64,000 bases of DNA from DATGZX01 sp035296965 (GTDB lineage: Bacteria > Planctomycetota > Planctomycetia > Gemmatales > Gemmataceae). A program made the position numbers and the translations under genes. The DNA is taken from NCBI GenBank assembly GCA_035296965.1, contig DATGZX010000298.1, positions 62,001 through 126,000 on the forward strand, given 5' to 3'. Positions 1 to 7,429 of the stretch are shown here, in pieces (the first letter of the stretch is position 1; each line of letters opens with the position of its first letter). The notes beneath the pieces were generated by a model, which saw nothing but the letters and a program-made list of their open reading frames with translations, was not told where the DNA came from and did not search any database.

Positions 1-1
1 G

Positions 2-265
2 ACGATCCGCCATCGCGGATCCGTGCTCATCATGCCTGCGGAGGATGGCGGATTCTTCGTGCAAGTTACCATCTACAAGGAACTGGAAGACCTTTCGCAG
101 CCAATCCGGGCTTCGGCCGGCGCTGCGGCCTTCCGAAGTGATTTCACGGTGGAGCGCCAATTTGAAGTGATCGATCCCACCGTTTTCGAATCGAATTGGA
201 TTCCGCGAGGCCGGGACACTGAAATGGAGCAGGCAATACTGCAGCGGCTAAGGAAATGCATGTGA
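2..265 (+). CDS. C-terminal part of an unidentified protein (5' truncated)
   Basis: The reading frame is open from base 2 and ends in TGA at 263-265, so this is the last 87 codons of a gene that begins before the window. A GTG at 23 and an ATG at 32 are internal codons of the open frame and should not be read as the start. The tail alternates beta-like stretches with a segment containing ELEDL and ends in a helix with LEQ-like spacing. I do not recognise a named family; the style resembles C-termini of planctomycete envelope proteins, which is only an impression. The neighbouring histidine kinase converges on it with a 29-bp gap. Confidence 0.6.
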   Translation, partial: TIRHRGSVLIMPAEDGGFFVQVTIYKELEDLSQPIRASAGAAAFRSDFTVERQFEVIDPTVFESNWIPRGRDTEMEQAILQRLRKCM

Positions 266-294
266 TGATCAGGCGCGCCGCGAATTTCAGAAAT

Positions 295-1056
295 TCATCT
301 CTCGCCTTCTTCCACCTTCAACGGCAGCTTTACCGTAAATGTCGAGCCCTTGCCCACGACGCTTTCCACGCGAATCCGTCCATGGTGTTGCTCGATGATC
401 TGGCGACAGACACTCAGGCCGAGACCGCTACCCCCGTGGCCATGTTCGTCGGGCTCCTTGGTAGTGTAGAAGGGCTCGAATATCAGGCGTAGCTGCTCGG
501 GTGGAATTCCCACGCCCGTGTCGGAGACACGGATCTCTGCCATCTGGGTTTGGCGGTTCTCGCGGATGTCGATGCTGAGTCTGCCGCCGCGTGGCATCGC
601 CTGTCGGGCATTGATGATAAGGTTGAGAAGGATCTGTTCGATTTGTCCGGCGACTACCGGGACGCGCACGCCTCCGTGGAATTTCCGATCGACCTGCACG
701 TGGTGTTTGCTCAGGTCTTTCTCCGTCAGAATCAGCACTTCTTCGACCAGCTTGGAGATATCGGCTATCTCACGATGTGCCGCGCTATTGCGGGCAAAAC
801 CAAGCATGCTGCTGACGATAGTGGCTGCTCGTTGGCTTCCTTTCAGGATTTTCTCCAGCGCTTCCACGCGTGCAGCCTCGCTGCTCGAGGAGCGCAGACC
901 CAGTTTGGCATAGTTGATGATAGTCGTGAGGATGTTGTTGAATTCGTGCGCGACGCTGGAAGCCAGCTCGCCCATCGTGCTGAGGCGTTGCGCCTGTAGA
1001 AGCTGCTGTCGGAGTTCGGCCTCCGTGCTCTGAACCATCACGTCCTCGCCGATCAT
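295..1056 (-). CDS. Soluble sensor histidine kinase (HisKA + HATPase_c)
   Basis: A 253-residue transmitter module that autophosphorylates on His and would pass the phosphate to a response regulator. An N-terminal helical lead (1-30) runs into the H box with His37 in VAHEFNN, then the dimerisation helices. The ATP-binding domain has an N box at about 143-155 (LNLIINARQA), a G1 box DTGVGIP at 179-185, an F box near 193-197 and a G2 box GSGLGLS at 209-215. There is no transmembrane segment and no PAS, GAF or HAMP domain, so the input must come from a partner. GGGAGG lies 8 bases before the ATG at 1056. No response regulator is adjacent; the REC protein at 37 kb is distant. Confidence 0.9.
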   Translation of the reverse strand: MIGEDVMVQSTEAELRQQLLQAQRLSTMGELASSVAHEFNNILTTIINYAKLGLRSSSSEAARVEALEKILKGSQRAATIVSSMLGFARNSAAHREIADISKLVEEVLILTEKDLSKHHVQVDRKFHGGVRVPVVAGQIEQILLNLIINARQAMPRGGRLSIDIRENRQTQMAEIRVSDTGVGIPPEQLRLIFEPFYTTKEPDEHGHGGSGLGLSVCRQIIEQHHGRIRVESVVGKGSTFTVKLPLKVEEGER

Positions 1057-1557
1057 CTCGTTGCCTCCCAGGTTTCGAGCCTGTGGGATGCTCTGGGTTT
1101 TGCCAGGCAGGCGACAGTGGAGGGACGGGATAAACTACCCTCCCAATGGGCCGGCCGCGGCAGGTGGGTTGTGAGAATTCTTGTCTGAAAATGGTATCGG
1201 TTGCGGTCAATGGCCCTCTTCATCGGAACTCCTTGTATTTCAAGCTATTGAGTCTAGCCAATCGGGGCAGCGACCGCAGGCTGCGCGAGACCGGGCAAGG
1301 AATCGAGCGACAAAGGGAGCAGAAATGAGAGCGACGAGACAAACCGTAATGCCAACCGCGCAATGGGCCGGCCGCCAATTCCAGCCGGACTTTTCTCGCT
1401 TACCATCGGCCGACTAAAACTGCGAGTCTGAAAGAACCCGGGTAAGAGGGCGGAGCTGCGCCGCGTTGGACGAGGCTGCCTGTTGCGCGTAATGTAATTT
1501 AGCTGAACGGCATGGTGGTAGCTCTCCTGCTACCAGGCATTGCGGGGATCGCAGCGC
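1057..1557. other. Non-coding gap with a 15-bp direct repeat and a small hairpin
   Basis: No convincing gene lies between the divergently read kinase and S4 genes; short frames here lack family features. CAATGGGCCGGCCGC occurs twice, at 1144-1158 and 1361-1375, on the same strand. Just before the S4 gene a perfect 7-bp stem (TGGTAGC 1516-1522, GCTACCA 1529-1535) encloses a 6-base loop, 22 bases upstream of the start codon. It has no T tract, so it is not a terminator. It may sit in the 5' UTR. Confidence 0.5.
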
Positions 1558-1794
1558 ATGGCAGATATTCTTCTCCGGGGCAATAGCATCACGCTAGCGC
1601 AGGCAGTCAAGGCAGCAGGCCTGGCCGATTCGGGAGGGCAGGCGAAGCACATCGTCCGCCAGGGCCAGGTCAAGGTCAACGACCTTGTCGAGAACCAGCC
1701 GGGCAGAAAGCTTTTTGCGGGGGATATTTTTCGCCTGGACGACGGTGAAGCGTGGACGGTTTGTGCCGGCGAGCCGCGAGGCGAACATGGATGA
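1558..1794 (+). CDS. Small S4-domain RNA-binding protein
   Basis: A 78-residue protein that is essentially one S4 domain, the alpha-L fold that binds structured RNA in ribosomal protein S4, RluA-type enzymes and small YbcJ/YaaA-type proteins. The visible core is ITLAQAVKAAGL, then GGQAKHIVRQGQVKVND with the typical turn before the KVN strand, ending in the GDIFRL strand. The ATG at 1558 is preferred over an upstream TTG at 1540 because the domain starts immediately after it. Its last 8 bases overlap the start of the MATE gene (ATGGATGA), so the two are probably translationally coupled. A link between RNA binding and export is unexplained. Confidence 0.8.
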   Translation: MADILLRGNSITLAQAVKAAGLADSGGQAKHIVRQGQVKVNDLVENQPGRKLFAGDIFRLDDGEAWTVCAGEPRGEHG

Positions 1795-3358
1795 CGCGGC
1801 AACATCTGCGACGCAAGGCCCTCGAATCATCGATAGACTTCAGCCTACCTGGCGCATCGTTCTGATGCTGGCTCTGCCCGTACTAGCCCAACAATATCTG
1901 GTCTTATCGGTCGGGCTCTCCGATCGCTTCCTGGCTGGACGTCTCCAAACGCTGTCGCCGCAGGAGCAAGCCGAGGCAACGGCAAGCGACCTCCTGGCGC
2001 TGGGGCTCTGCGCTGGGGGCCACGCAACCGGATGTTGGACGGGAGCCCTGGCTGCGGAGGCGCCCTGGGAGATCTCTCGGCAGATTCGGGCGCGCCACGT
2101 GGCGTATCAGGCGGCCCAAACCACGGCCATCTACCTGGCGTGGTTGATCAGCAGCTACACCGTGCTGGTGAGCGTGGGCAGTACCGCCCTGGTGGCACGA
2201 TTCACGGGTGCCGGGGATGGTTGGGCTGCCATCCGGGTCACCAATCAATCGATCCTGCTGGCCGTCGCTCTGGGTTTACTCGGTACGGTTGCGGGTGTGT
2301 ACGGATTGGATAACATGGTGCGACTGCTCAACCTGCATGGCGATGCGGCAGTCTTCGCCGCCAATTACTTGCGGCCCATACTTTTGCTGGTCGTATTTCA
2401 GGTCATTGAATCGGCTGGCATTGCCTGTCTCATCGGCGCCGGCGATACCCGAACGGGCTTTTGGATCCTGGGCGGCGTGGCACTCCTGAACCTGCCGTTG
2501 GCGTGGGGACTATTCCGCGGGTTCGGACCGCTCCCGGAGCTTCGCTTTGTAGGCATTGCCTGGGGCACAGCAATCAGTCACACGCTGGGCGGCCTTGCCG
2601 CATTGGCTGTGCTGATACACGGCCGGGCAGGTCTGCGCCTTCGCAAGGAGTTCTTGCACCCGAATTGGGGCCTCATCTGGCGTATTCTGCGCATCAGCAT
2701 CCCCGCGGGCATCGACAGCATGACCCTGATGATAGGGCATCTCTGGTTCTTGAGCATTGTCAACCAATTGGGGGAGACCGCAAGCAGCGCTCACGGCATT
2801 GCTTTGGGATGGGAATCGACCAGTTTCGTGTGTGGCGTCGCCTTCGGGACCGCGGCAATGACACTCGTGGGTCAAAACCTGGGCGCCGGCAGACCGACCC
2901 GGGCGGCGCACAGCGGCTGGGTAGCGTTCGGTCTCGGCTGCGGCATGATGTGCGCCATGGGAATGGTTTTCTTTGTCCTGGCTCCTCAGATGTTCCGGCT
3001 CTTCTGTCCTTATCCCGAGCAGCAGCCCGTGATCGCAGCAGGCATCCCTGTGCTCCGACTGGAGGCCTTCGCCGAACCTGGCCTGGCGAGCGTCATCATC
3101 TTTCTGAGCGCCTTGCGCGGGGCCGGAGATACGCGGGTCCCGGTACTCTTCAATTGCATTGGGCTCCTGGCCATCCGCGTTCCGTTCGCCTATATCCTCA
3201 CCGCGAAGCACCTGGATCTGGGCGCCCTGGGCACATGGCCGGGATTCGACATGGGGTTATTTGGTGCCTGGTTGGCGATGGCTGCCGACTTGCTCGTTCG
3301 AGGCCTATTCTTTCTTCATCGGTTTGCAGGCGGCCGCTGGCAGCGGATCAAGGTGTGA
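1787..3358 (+). CDS. MATE family efflux transporter
   Basis: A 523-residue polytopic inner-membrane protein of the multidrug and toxic compound extrusion family, which exports cationic compounds using H+ or Na+ gradients. The N-terminal half carries repeated hydrophobic helices starting with WRIVLMLALPVLAQQY. The second half contains GLFGAWLAMAADLLVRG, typical of the last helices. The loop between helices 1 and 2 (about 40-95) is long and polar and includes a Trp-rich part, longer than in standard 450-residue members. The start at 1787 lies inside the end of the S4 gene; upstream in-frame starts would overlap that gene heavily. No dedicated regulator is visible. Confidence 0.85.
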   Translation: MDDAATSATQGPRIIDRLQPTWRIVLMLALPVLAQQYLVLSVGLSDRFLAGRLQTLSPQEQAEATASDLLALGLCAGGHATGCWTGALAAEAPWEISRQIRARHVAYQAAQTTAIYLAWLISSYTVLVSVGSTALVARFTGAGDGWAAIRVTNQSILLAVALGLLGTVAGVYGLDNMVRLLNLHGDAAVFAANYLRPILLLVVFQVIESAGIACLIGAGDTRTGFWILGGVALLNLPLAWGLFRGFGPLPELRFVGIAWGTAISHTLGGLAALAVLIHGRAGLRLRKEFLHPNWGLIWRILRISIPAGIDSMTLMIGHLWFLSIVNQLGETASSAHGIALGWESTSFVCGVAFGTAAMTLVGQNLGAGRPTRAAHSGWVAFGLGCGMMCAMGMVFFVLAPQMFRLFCPYPEQQPVIAAGIPVLRLEAFAEPGLASVIIFLSALRGAGDTRVPVLFNCIGLLAIRVPFAYILTAKHLDLGALGTWPGFDMGLFGAWLAMAADLLVRGLFFLHRFAGGRWQRIKV

Positions 3359-3391
3359 CCGGATATTTCAGCCGCCGCGAATGCAAGTTTG

Positions 3392-3757
3392 TCAATCTGC
3401 CAAAGCAGCGATCGCAGAGGCCTGGTCGGGCATGAAGTGGAAATAATCCATAAGATGGCATGCCTGGAAAACGCCAATGGTTTCAGGCGAAGCCTCGCAC
3501 AATTTGAGATGGCCGCCGCGCTCGAGCAGATGGCGGCGGATCATGACGAGCTTTGCCAGGAACACGCTGTAGAGGCATTCGATCTCCCCTGGCCCCAGAT
3601 GGATGACCAGCTTGCGGCATCCTTGCCCATCGATCAAGCTGAGGAGTTCATCAGCCATCTCCAGGATGTCGGCTTCTTCCATGTGCCGGCGGCGCAACCG
3701 CACGCACGAAACGTCTCCTTGCCGCTCCACTGCGATGTGCTGTAAAGCGTGTTCCAT
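3392..3757 (-). CDS. STAS-domain protein, anti-sigma-factor-antagonist-like
   Basis: A 121-residue single-domain protein with the STAS pattern: an N-terminal strand (VSCVRLRRR), a helix ADILEMADELLSLI, the strand CRKLVIHL, a helix-rich segment with the invariant-like block after GEIECLYSVFLAKLV, and C-terminal strand HLKLCEAS followed by a helix. In SpoIIAA/RsbV proteins the phosphorylated Ser lies after the central strand in a D-S-G-type loop. Here that loop reads GPGEIECLYS, so the phosphosite is not obvious. It would act in the cytoplasm on a kinase or phosphatase partner that is not in this window. It converges on the MATE gene. Confidence 0.65.
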   Translation of the reverse strand: MEHALQHIAVERQGDVSCVRLRRRHMEEADILEMADELLSLIDGQGCRKLVIHLGPGEIECLYSVFLAKLVMIRRHLLERGGHLKLCEASPETIGVFQACHLMDYFHFMPDQASAIAALAD

Positions 3758-3903
3758 AAGCCGGTCCCCGCCGAGGTGAACACTATTCGCAATCTTCGCC
3801 CCGTAACCTGCCCCATCTTACTCTCGGCTAGTTTATCACACCCACGCGCGGGGCCAAGTAGTGTTTGGATCTACCCGCCCATCTCCAACAGATTCAGGAG
3901 AAT

Positions 3904-5274
3904 TCAGGGAAGTAAGTGTAACGGGATACGTTGGCCTTTGAAGAAAAGGCGTTCGGGCGCGGGCACAGAATTCATGTCCAGGCCCACCTCGGGTTCAGGT
4001 TCTCCCAACACGACGCCGTCGGCCACCTCCAAGGCTCGCACCAGCACTCTGCGGGCGAGCAGCGCGGGCGCATGTCCCTTCAGACTGACCGAGGCATAGC
4101 GGCATGAAGTGCCGATGACATGCCTGGGTCGTTTCGGATCTGCCCCCTCCACGAGCACGTCAAGCTGCCTGCCGACGAGACTTTGGAAGTAATTTGTTGC
4201 CATCTTGCGCTGGATTACTTGCAATTGATCCTTGCGTCGAGCGATAACGGCCGGCGGTACGCGCTGGGGCAGCTCCGCAGCAGGCGTTCCCCGGCGCGGG
4301 CTGAACGAGAAAATGTGGATCTTCGAAAAGCCGACTTCTTCCGCCACCTGACACGTGGCGGCAAAATCGGCATCGGTTTCCCCTGGGAATCCGACGATGA
4401 TGTCGGTCGTAAATGCAGGATGATCCAGGGCCGCACGCAATCGACGACAGCGCTCCAGGAACGACGCGACCCGGTAGCGGCGTTTCATTAGGCTGAGGAT
4501 CCGGTCAGATCCGCTCTGCAAGCAGAGGTGCAGATGCGGACAAATCCGAGGCGACCGGGCAAGTGCCTCGACCAGCTCGCCGCGCACCTCGGCAGCTTCC
4601 AAACTGCTAAGCCGGACACGAAAGCTGCCAGGCAACTCATCCATACGCTTGATCAAGTGCCAGAGGCGACACCACTCATTCTTTGGCTTGCCGCGGCTAA
4701 GATCGATCCCATAATGGCCAAGGTGGATGCCGGTCAGAACAATTTCCTGGCAGCCGGCGTCCGCAAGGCGCTGCACCTCCTCAGTGATCTCGTCGAGAGG
4801 CCGGCTCCGCATCGTCGGGCGCACTTGCGGGATGACGCAGTAGGTGCAATTGAGAAGGCAGCCGTCTTGCACCTTCACGAATGCGCGTCGATGGCCGTCA
4901 AACCGCGAGATCCCGCGCTGCAGCTGAGTGACACCGAACGAACGCAGCTCCTCGACCAACCGGTTCTTGTCGGTGATCACCTTAGTAACGCCTGGCAAGC
5001 GCGAAACAACCTCCGGCTCGCGCGTCGCATAACAACCCATGACGACAATGGCGGCGTTGGGATTCGCCAAAGCCAGGCGCCTGACAAGTTGCCGGCCCTT
5101 GGCATCGGCCTCGTGTGTCACGGTGCAGGTGTTGACAACGCACAAATCGGCAGTTTCTCCGTCACCGGCTTCGCGGTAGCCGTTCGTCTCGAGCAACTCC
5201 TTGACATACTGGGTCTCGTACTGATTGACTTTGCATCCCAAGGTCACGAGACGACAGGTGCGCGTTGGATTCAT
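3904..5274 (-). CDS. mtaB: tRNA t6A37 methylthiotransferase MtaB
   Basis: A 456-residue radical-SAM methylthiotransferase that converts t6A37 to ms2t6A37 in ANN-decoding tRNAs. The N-terminal UPF0004 domain supplies three Cys for one [4Fe-4S] cluster (LGCKVNQYE near 14, NTCTVTHEAD near 50, GCYATREPE near 82). The radical SAM domain supplies the CxxxCxxC in GCLLNCTYCVIPQVR. A TRAM-like C-terminus (about 375-440) binds tRNA. GCKVNQYETQ is diagnostic for MtaB rather than MiaB or RimO. It is transcribed away from leuC, whose promoter lies in the 176-bp divergent gap. Confidence 0.93.
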   Translation of the reverse strand: MNPTRTCRLVTLGCKVNQYETQYVKELLETNGYREAGDGETADLCVVNTCTVTHEADAKGRQLVRRLALANPNAAIVVMGCYATREPEVVSRLPGVTKVITDKNRLVEELRSFGVTQLQRGISRFDGHRRAFVKVQDGCLLNCTYCVIPQVRPTMRSRPLDEITEEVQRLADAGCQEIVLTGIHLGHYGIDLSRGKPKNEWCRLWHLIKRMDELPGSFRVRLSSLEAAEVRGELVEALARSPRICPHLHLCLQSGSDRILSLMKRRYRVASFLERCRRLRAALDHPAFTTDIIVGFPGETDADFAATCQVAEEVGFSKIHIFSFSPRRGTPAAELPQRVPPAVIARRKDQLQVIQRKMATNYFQSLVGRQLDVLVEGADPKRPRHVIGTSCRYASVSLKGHAPALLARRVLVRALEVADGVVLGEPEPEVGLDMNSVPAPERLFFKGQRIPLHLLP

Positions 5275-5406
5275 TTTGCTCTGGGAATAACGAGGTAAGC
5301 TCGGATAACCTCACTCTTACGGGGTAGCCAATACGATCCGTCGTGCCACGCAGGACGACCATTTCCTTCGCCAATGCTTTGCGACGCAGGGCATTAGGGA
5401 ACGACT

Positions 5407-5415
5407 TGCTATAAT
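5407..5415 (+). promoter_or_regulatory. Extended -10 promoter for leuC
   Basis: TGC followed by the perfect -10 hexamer TATAAT (5410-5415) forms an extended -10 element, 35 bases before the leuC start. No good -35 hexamer is seen at the right distance, which is normal for extended -10 promoters. This is a consensus match only. Confidence 0.55.
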
Positions 5416-5450
5416 AGCTTGCTCAAGCGCCTGCGCATTTGTGGAGACCC

Positions 5451-6764
5451 ATGATGACGGCCATGACATTGACGGAGAAGATCCTCGCTCGCCACGCGGG
5501 GCGGAATTGTGTGCGGCCCGGCGATAACGTATGGATCGATGTCGATATCCTCATGACGCACGACGTTTGTGGTCCGGCCACGATCGGCATTTTCAAGAAG
5601 CAATTTGGCGCCACGGCTGAGGTCTGGGACAAGGAGAAGGTGGTCATCATCCCTGATCATTACATATTCACCGCCGACAAGATGGCCAACCGCAACGTAG
5701 ACGTACTGCGTCAATTCGTGTCGGAACAGGGGCTAAGATATTTTTACGACGTGGGCACGCCACAATACAAGGGGGTCTGCCATATCGCTCTACCCGAAGA
5801 AGGCCATACGCGGCCCGGCGAAGTACTGCTTGGCACAGATAGCCATACGTGCACGGCCGGTGCATTTGGCGAATTTGCCACGGGGATCGGGAACACCGAC
5901 GCCGGTTTCGTCATGGGGACGGGGAAACTCTGGTTCAAGGTTCCCGAGACCATGCGTTTCGTCTTCCACGGCAAGCTCCCACCCTACCTGATGGCGAAGG
6001 ACCTGATCCTGGCCGTTATCGGCGACATTGGTTGCGACGGCGCGACCTATCGAGCGATGGAATTCGACGGCGACGGCCTGTACGCACTCAACATCGAAGA
6101 GCGCATGACTTTGTGCAACATGGTCATCGAGGCCGGCGGCAAGAATGGGGTAATTGCTCCCGATCGCGTAACGCTCGATTATGTCAACGATCGCAACAAG
6201 AGCCGCAAGCCATTCATTCCTGTGAAAAGCGATGACGGTGCCCGCTTTTGCTTCGAAAAGGTCTACGATGTTTCCAAGCTCGAGCCGGTGGTCGCCAAGC
6301 CGCACAGCCCCGACAACCGCGCGACCGTTTCCGAGATCAAGGGAACCAAACTTGATCGCGCGTACATTGGTTCCTGCACGGGCGGCAAGCTAACTGATTT
6401 CCGTGCCGCCGCTCGGATCTTGAAGGGAAAGTCGGTGTGCATAGACACCTTCGTCGTGCCCGCTACCAGCGAGATCATGGAGGGGCTTCGCAAGGAGCGA
6501 TTGAATGGGCAAACACTGGAAGAAGTTTTCCTGAGCGCGGGCGCCAAGATCGGCCCCCCTTCGTGTGCCGCGTGCCTGGGCGGACCAAGCGACACTTTTG
6601 GCCGGCTGAACAGCTCCCTCAGCTGCATCAGTACTACAAATCGCAACTTCCCGGGCCGCATGGGGCACAAGGAAGCACGCGTCTTCTTGGCCAGCCCCCT
6701 CACCGTCGCCGCCAGCGCAGTAAAGGGAGTTATTACGGATCCCAGAGAATGTTTGGAGCAATAA
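5451..6764 (+). CDS. leuC: 3-isopropylmalate dehydratase large subunit
   Basis: A 437-residue aconitase-family subunit that, with LeuD, isomerises 2- to 3-isopropylmalate in leucine synthesis. The three cluster Cys are visible: one in GSCTGGKL (about 309) and two in PPSCAACLGG (about 372 and 375). GTDSHTCTAGAFG and ATGIGNTD mark the substrate-binding part. The length is nearer to the archaeal/HacA-type branch (about 420) than to the 465-residue proteobacterial LeuC, so a related hydro-lyase specificity such as homoaconitate or methylmalate is not excluded. ATGATG at 5451-5456 follows GGAGA; either ATG could start. leuD follows after a 98-bp gap. Confidence 0.88.
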   Translation: MMTAMTLTEKILARHAGRNCVRPGDNVWIDVDILMTHDVCGPATIGIFKKQFGATAEVWDKEKVVIIPDHYIFTADKMANRNVDVLRQFVSEQGLRYFYDVGTPQYKGVCHIALPEEGHTRPGEVLLGTDSHTCTAGAFGEFATGIGNTDAGFVMGTGKLWFKVPETMRFVFHGKLPPYLMAKDLILAVIGDIGCDGATYRAMEFDGDGLYALNIEERMTLCNMVIEAGGKNGVIAPDRVTLDYVNDRNKSRKPFIPVKSDDGARFCFEKVYDVSKLEPVVAKPHSPDNRATVSEIKGTKLDRAYIGSCTGGKLTDFRAAARILKGKSVCIDTFVVPATSEIMEGLRKERLNGQTLEEVFLSAGAKIGPPSCAACLGGPSDTFGRLNSSLSCISTTNRNFPGRMGHKEARVFLASPLTVAASAVKGVITDPRECLEQ

Positions 6765-6833
6765 ATAGAAGCGAGAGTAGCAAGGAACGTCACTGCTAAG
6801 ATTCTGCTGGCTACGTGGCGGAATGCCTTAATT

Positions 6834-6854
6834 CTGTCTACTGTCTGCTGTCTA
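6834..6854 (+). repeat. Three 7-base tandem units before leuD
   Basis: CTGTCTA, CTGTCTG and CTGTCTA run head to tail and end 8 bases before the leuD start. They occupy the place where a Shine-Dalgarno sequence would be expected; no GGAGG-like motif is seen there. Confidence 0.7.
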
Positions 6855-6862
6855 CTTAACTT

Positions 6863-7429
6863 ATGATGCAACCCACCGTCACAGGCAAAGCATATGTTCT
6901 GGGTGACAACGTCGACACGGACCAGATCATTCCGGCCCAGTATCTAACGTTCAATCCCGCGATTCCGGAAGAGTATAGGATGTTTGGGAAGTACGCGCTC
7001 AGCAGCGTGCCGCCGGCTCAGGCGGGGTTGCCCAAGGGCCACGTCCCGTTTCATGGCGAAGACGAGTTCATCAGCCCTTACGGCATCATTGTTGCCGGCA
7101 AGAATTTTGGTTGCGGCTCATCCCGGGAACATGCACCGATTGCACTCCACGCCGCCGGGATCAAGGCCGTAATTGCGGAGTTCTACGCGCGCATTTTTTT
7201 TCGAAATTCTGTCAATGGTGGGTACCTGCCGCCCTTCGAATGCGGCGAGCGCTTGTGCGAGAAGGTGTGCACAGGCGACGACCTGCGCATTGACTTGATT
7301 AACTGCCACTTGAGCAATCTGACCACGGGCGAGGAATGGAAATTGAAACCCCTAGGCGAAGTGGCTCCCATCTTGGAGGCCGGCGGGCTTTTCGAGTACG
7401 CCCGGCGAGCAGGAATGCTGAAGTCCTAG
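6863..7429 (+). CDS. leuD: 3-isopropylmalate dehydratase small subunit
   Basis: The 188-residue swivel-domain partner of LeuC. The family marks are GDNVDTDQIIPAQYL at the N-terminus, the substrate-specificity loop after YRMFGKYAL, and GKNFGCGSSREHAPIAL, the active-site motif with Ser and Arg. FYARIFFRNSVNGGYLPP follows as in other small subunits. Two ATGs (6863 and 6866) are possible. No Shine-Dalgarno is evident and the upstream 30 bases are tandem CTGTCT-type repeats. The last 78 coding bases overlap, in antisense, the 3' end of the convergent propeller gene. The other leu genes are not nearby. Confidence 0.9.
   Translation: MMQPTVTGKAYVLGDNVDTDQIIPAQYLTFNPAIPEEYRMFGKYALSSVPPAQAGLPKGHVPFHGEDEFISPYGIIVAGKNFGCGSSREHAPIALHAAGIKAVIAEFYARIFFRNSVNGGYLPPFECGERLCEKVCTGDDLRIDLINCHLSNLTTGEEWKLKPLGEVAPILEAGGLFEYARRAGMLKS

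Noticed and set aside
4528..5298. 256-residue plus-strand frame over mtaB
   Set aside because: It is antisense to mtaB, whose Fe-S motifs are unmistakable.
6834..6854. Possible CRISPR-like repeats
   Set aside because: Units are 7 bases with no spacers; no array was seen anywhere in the window.
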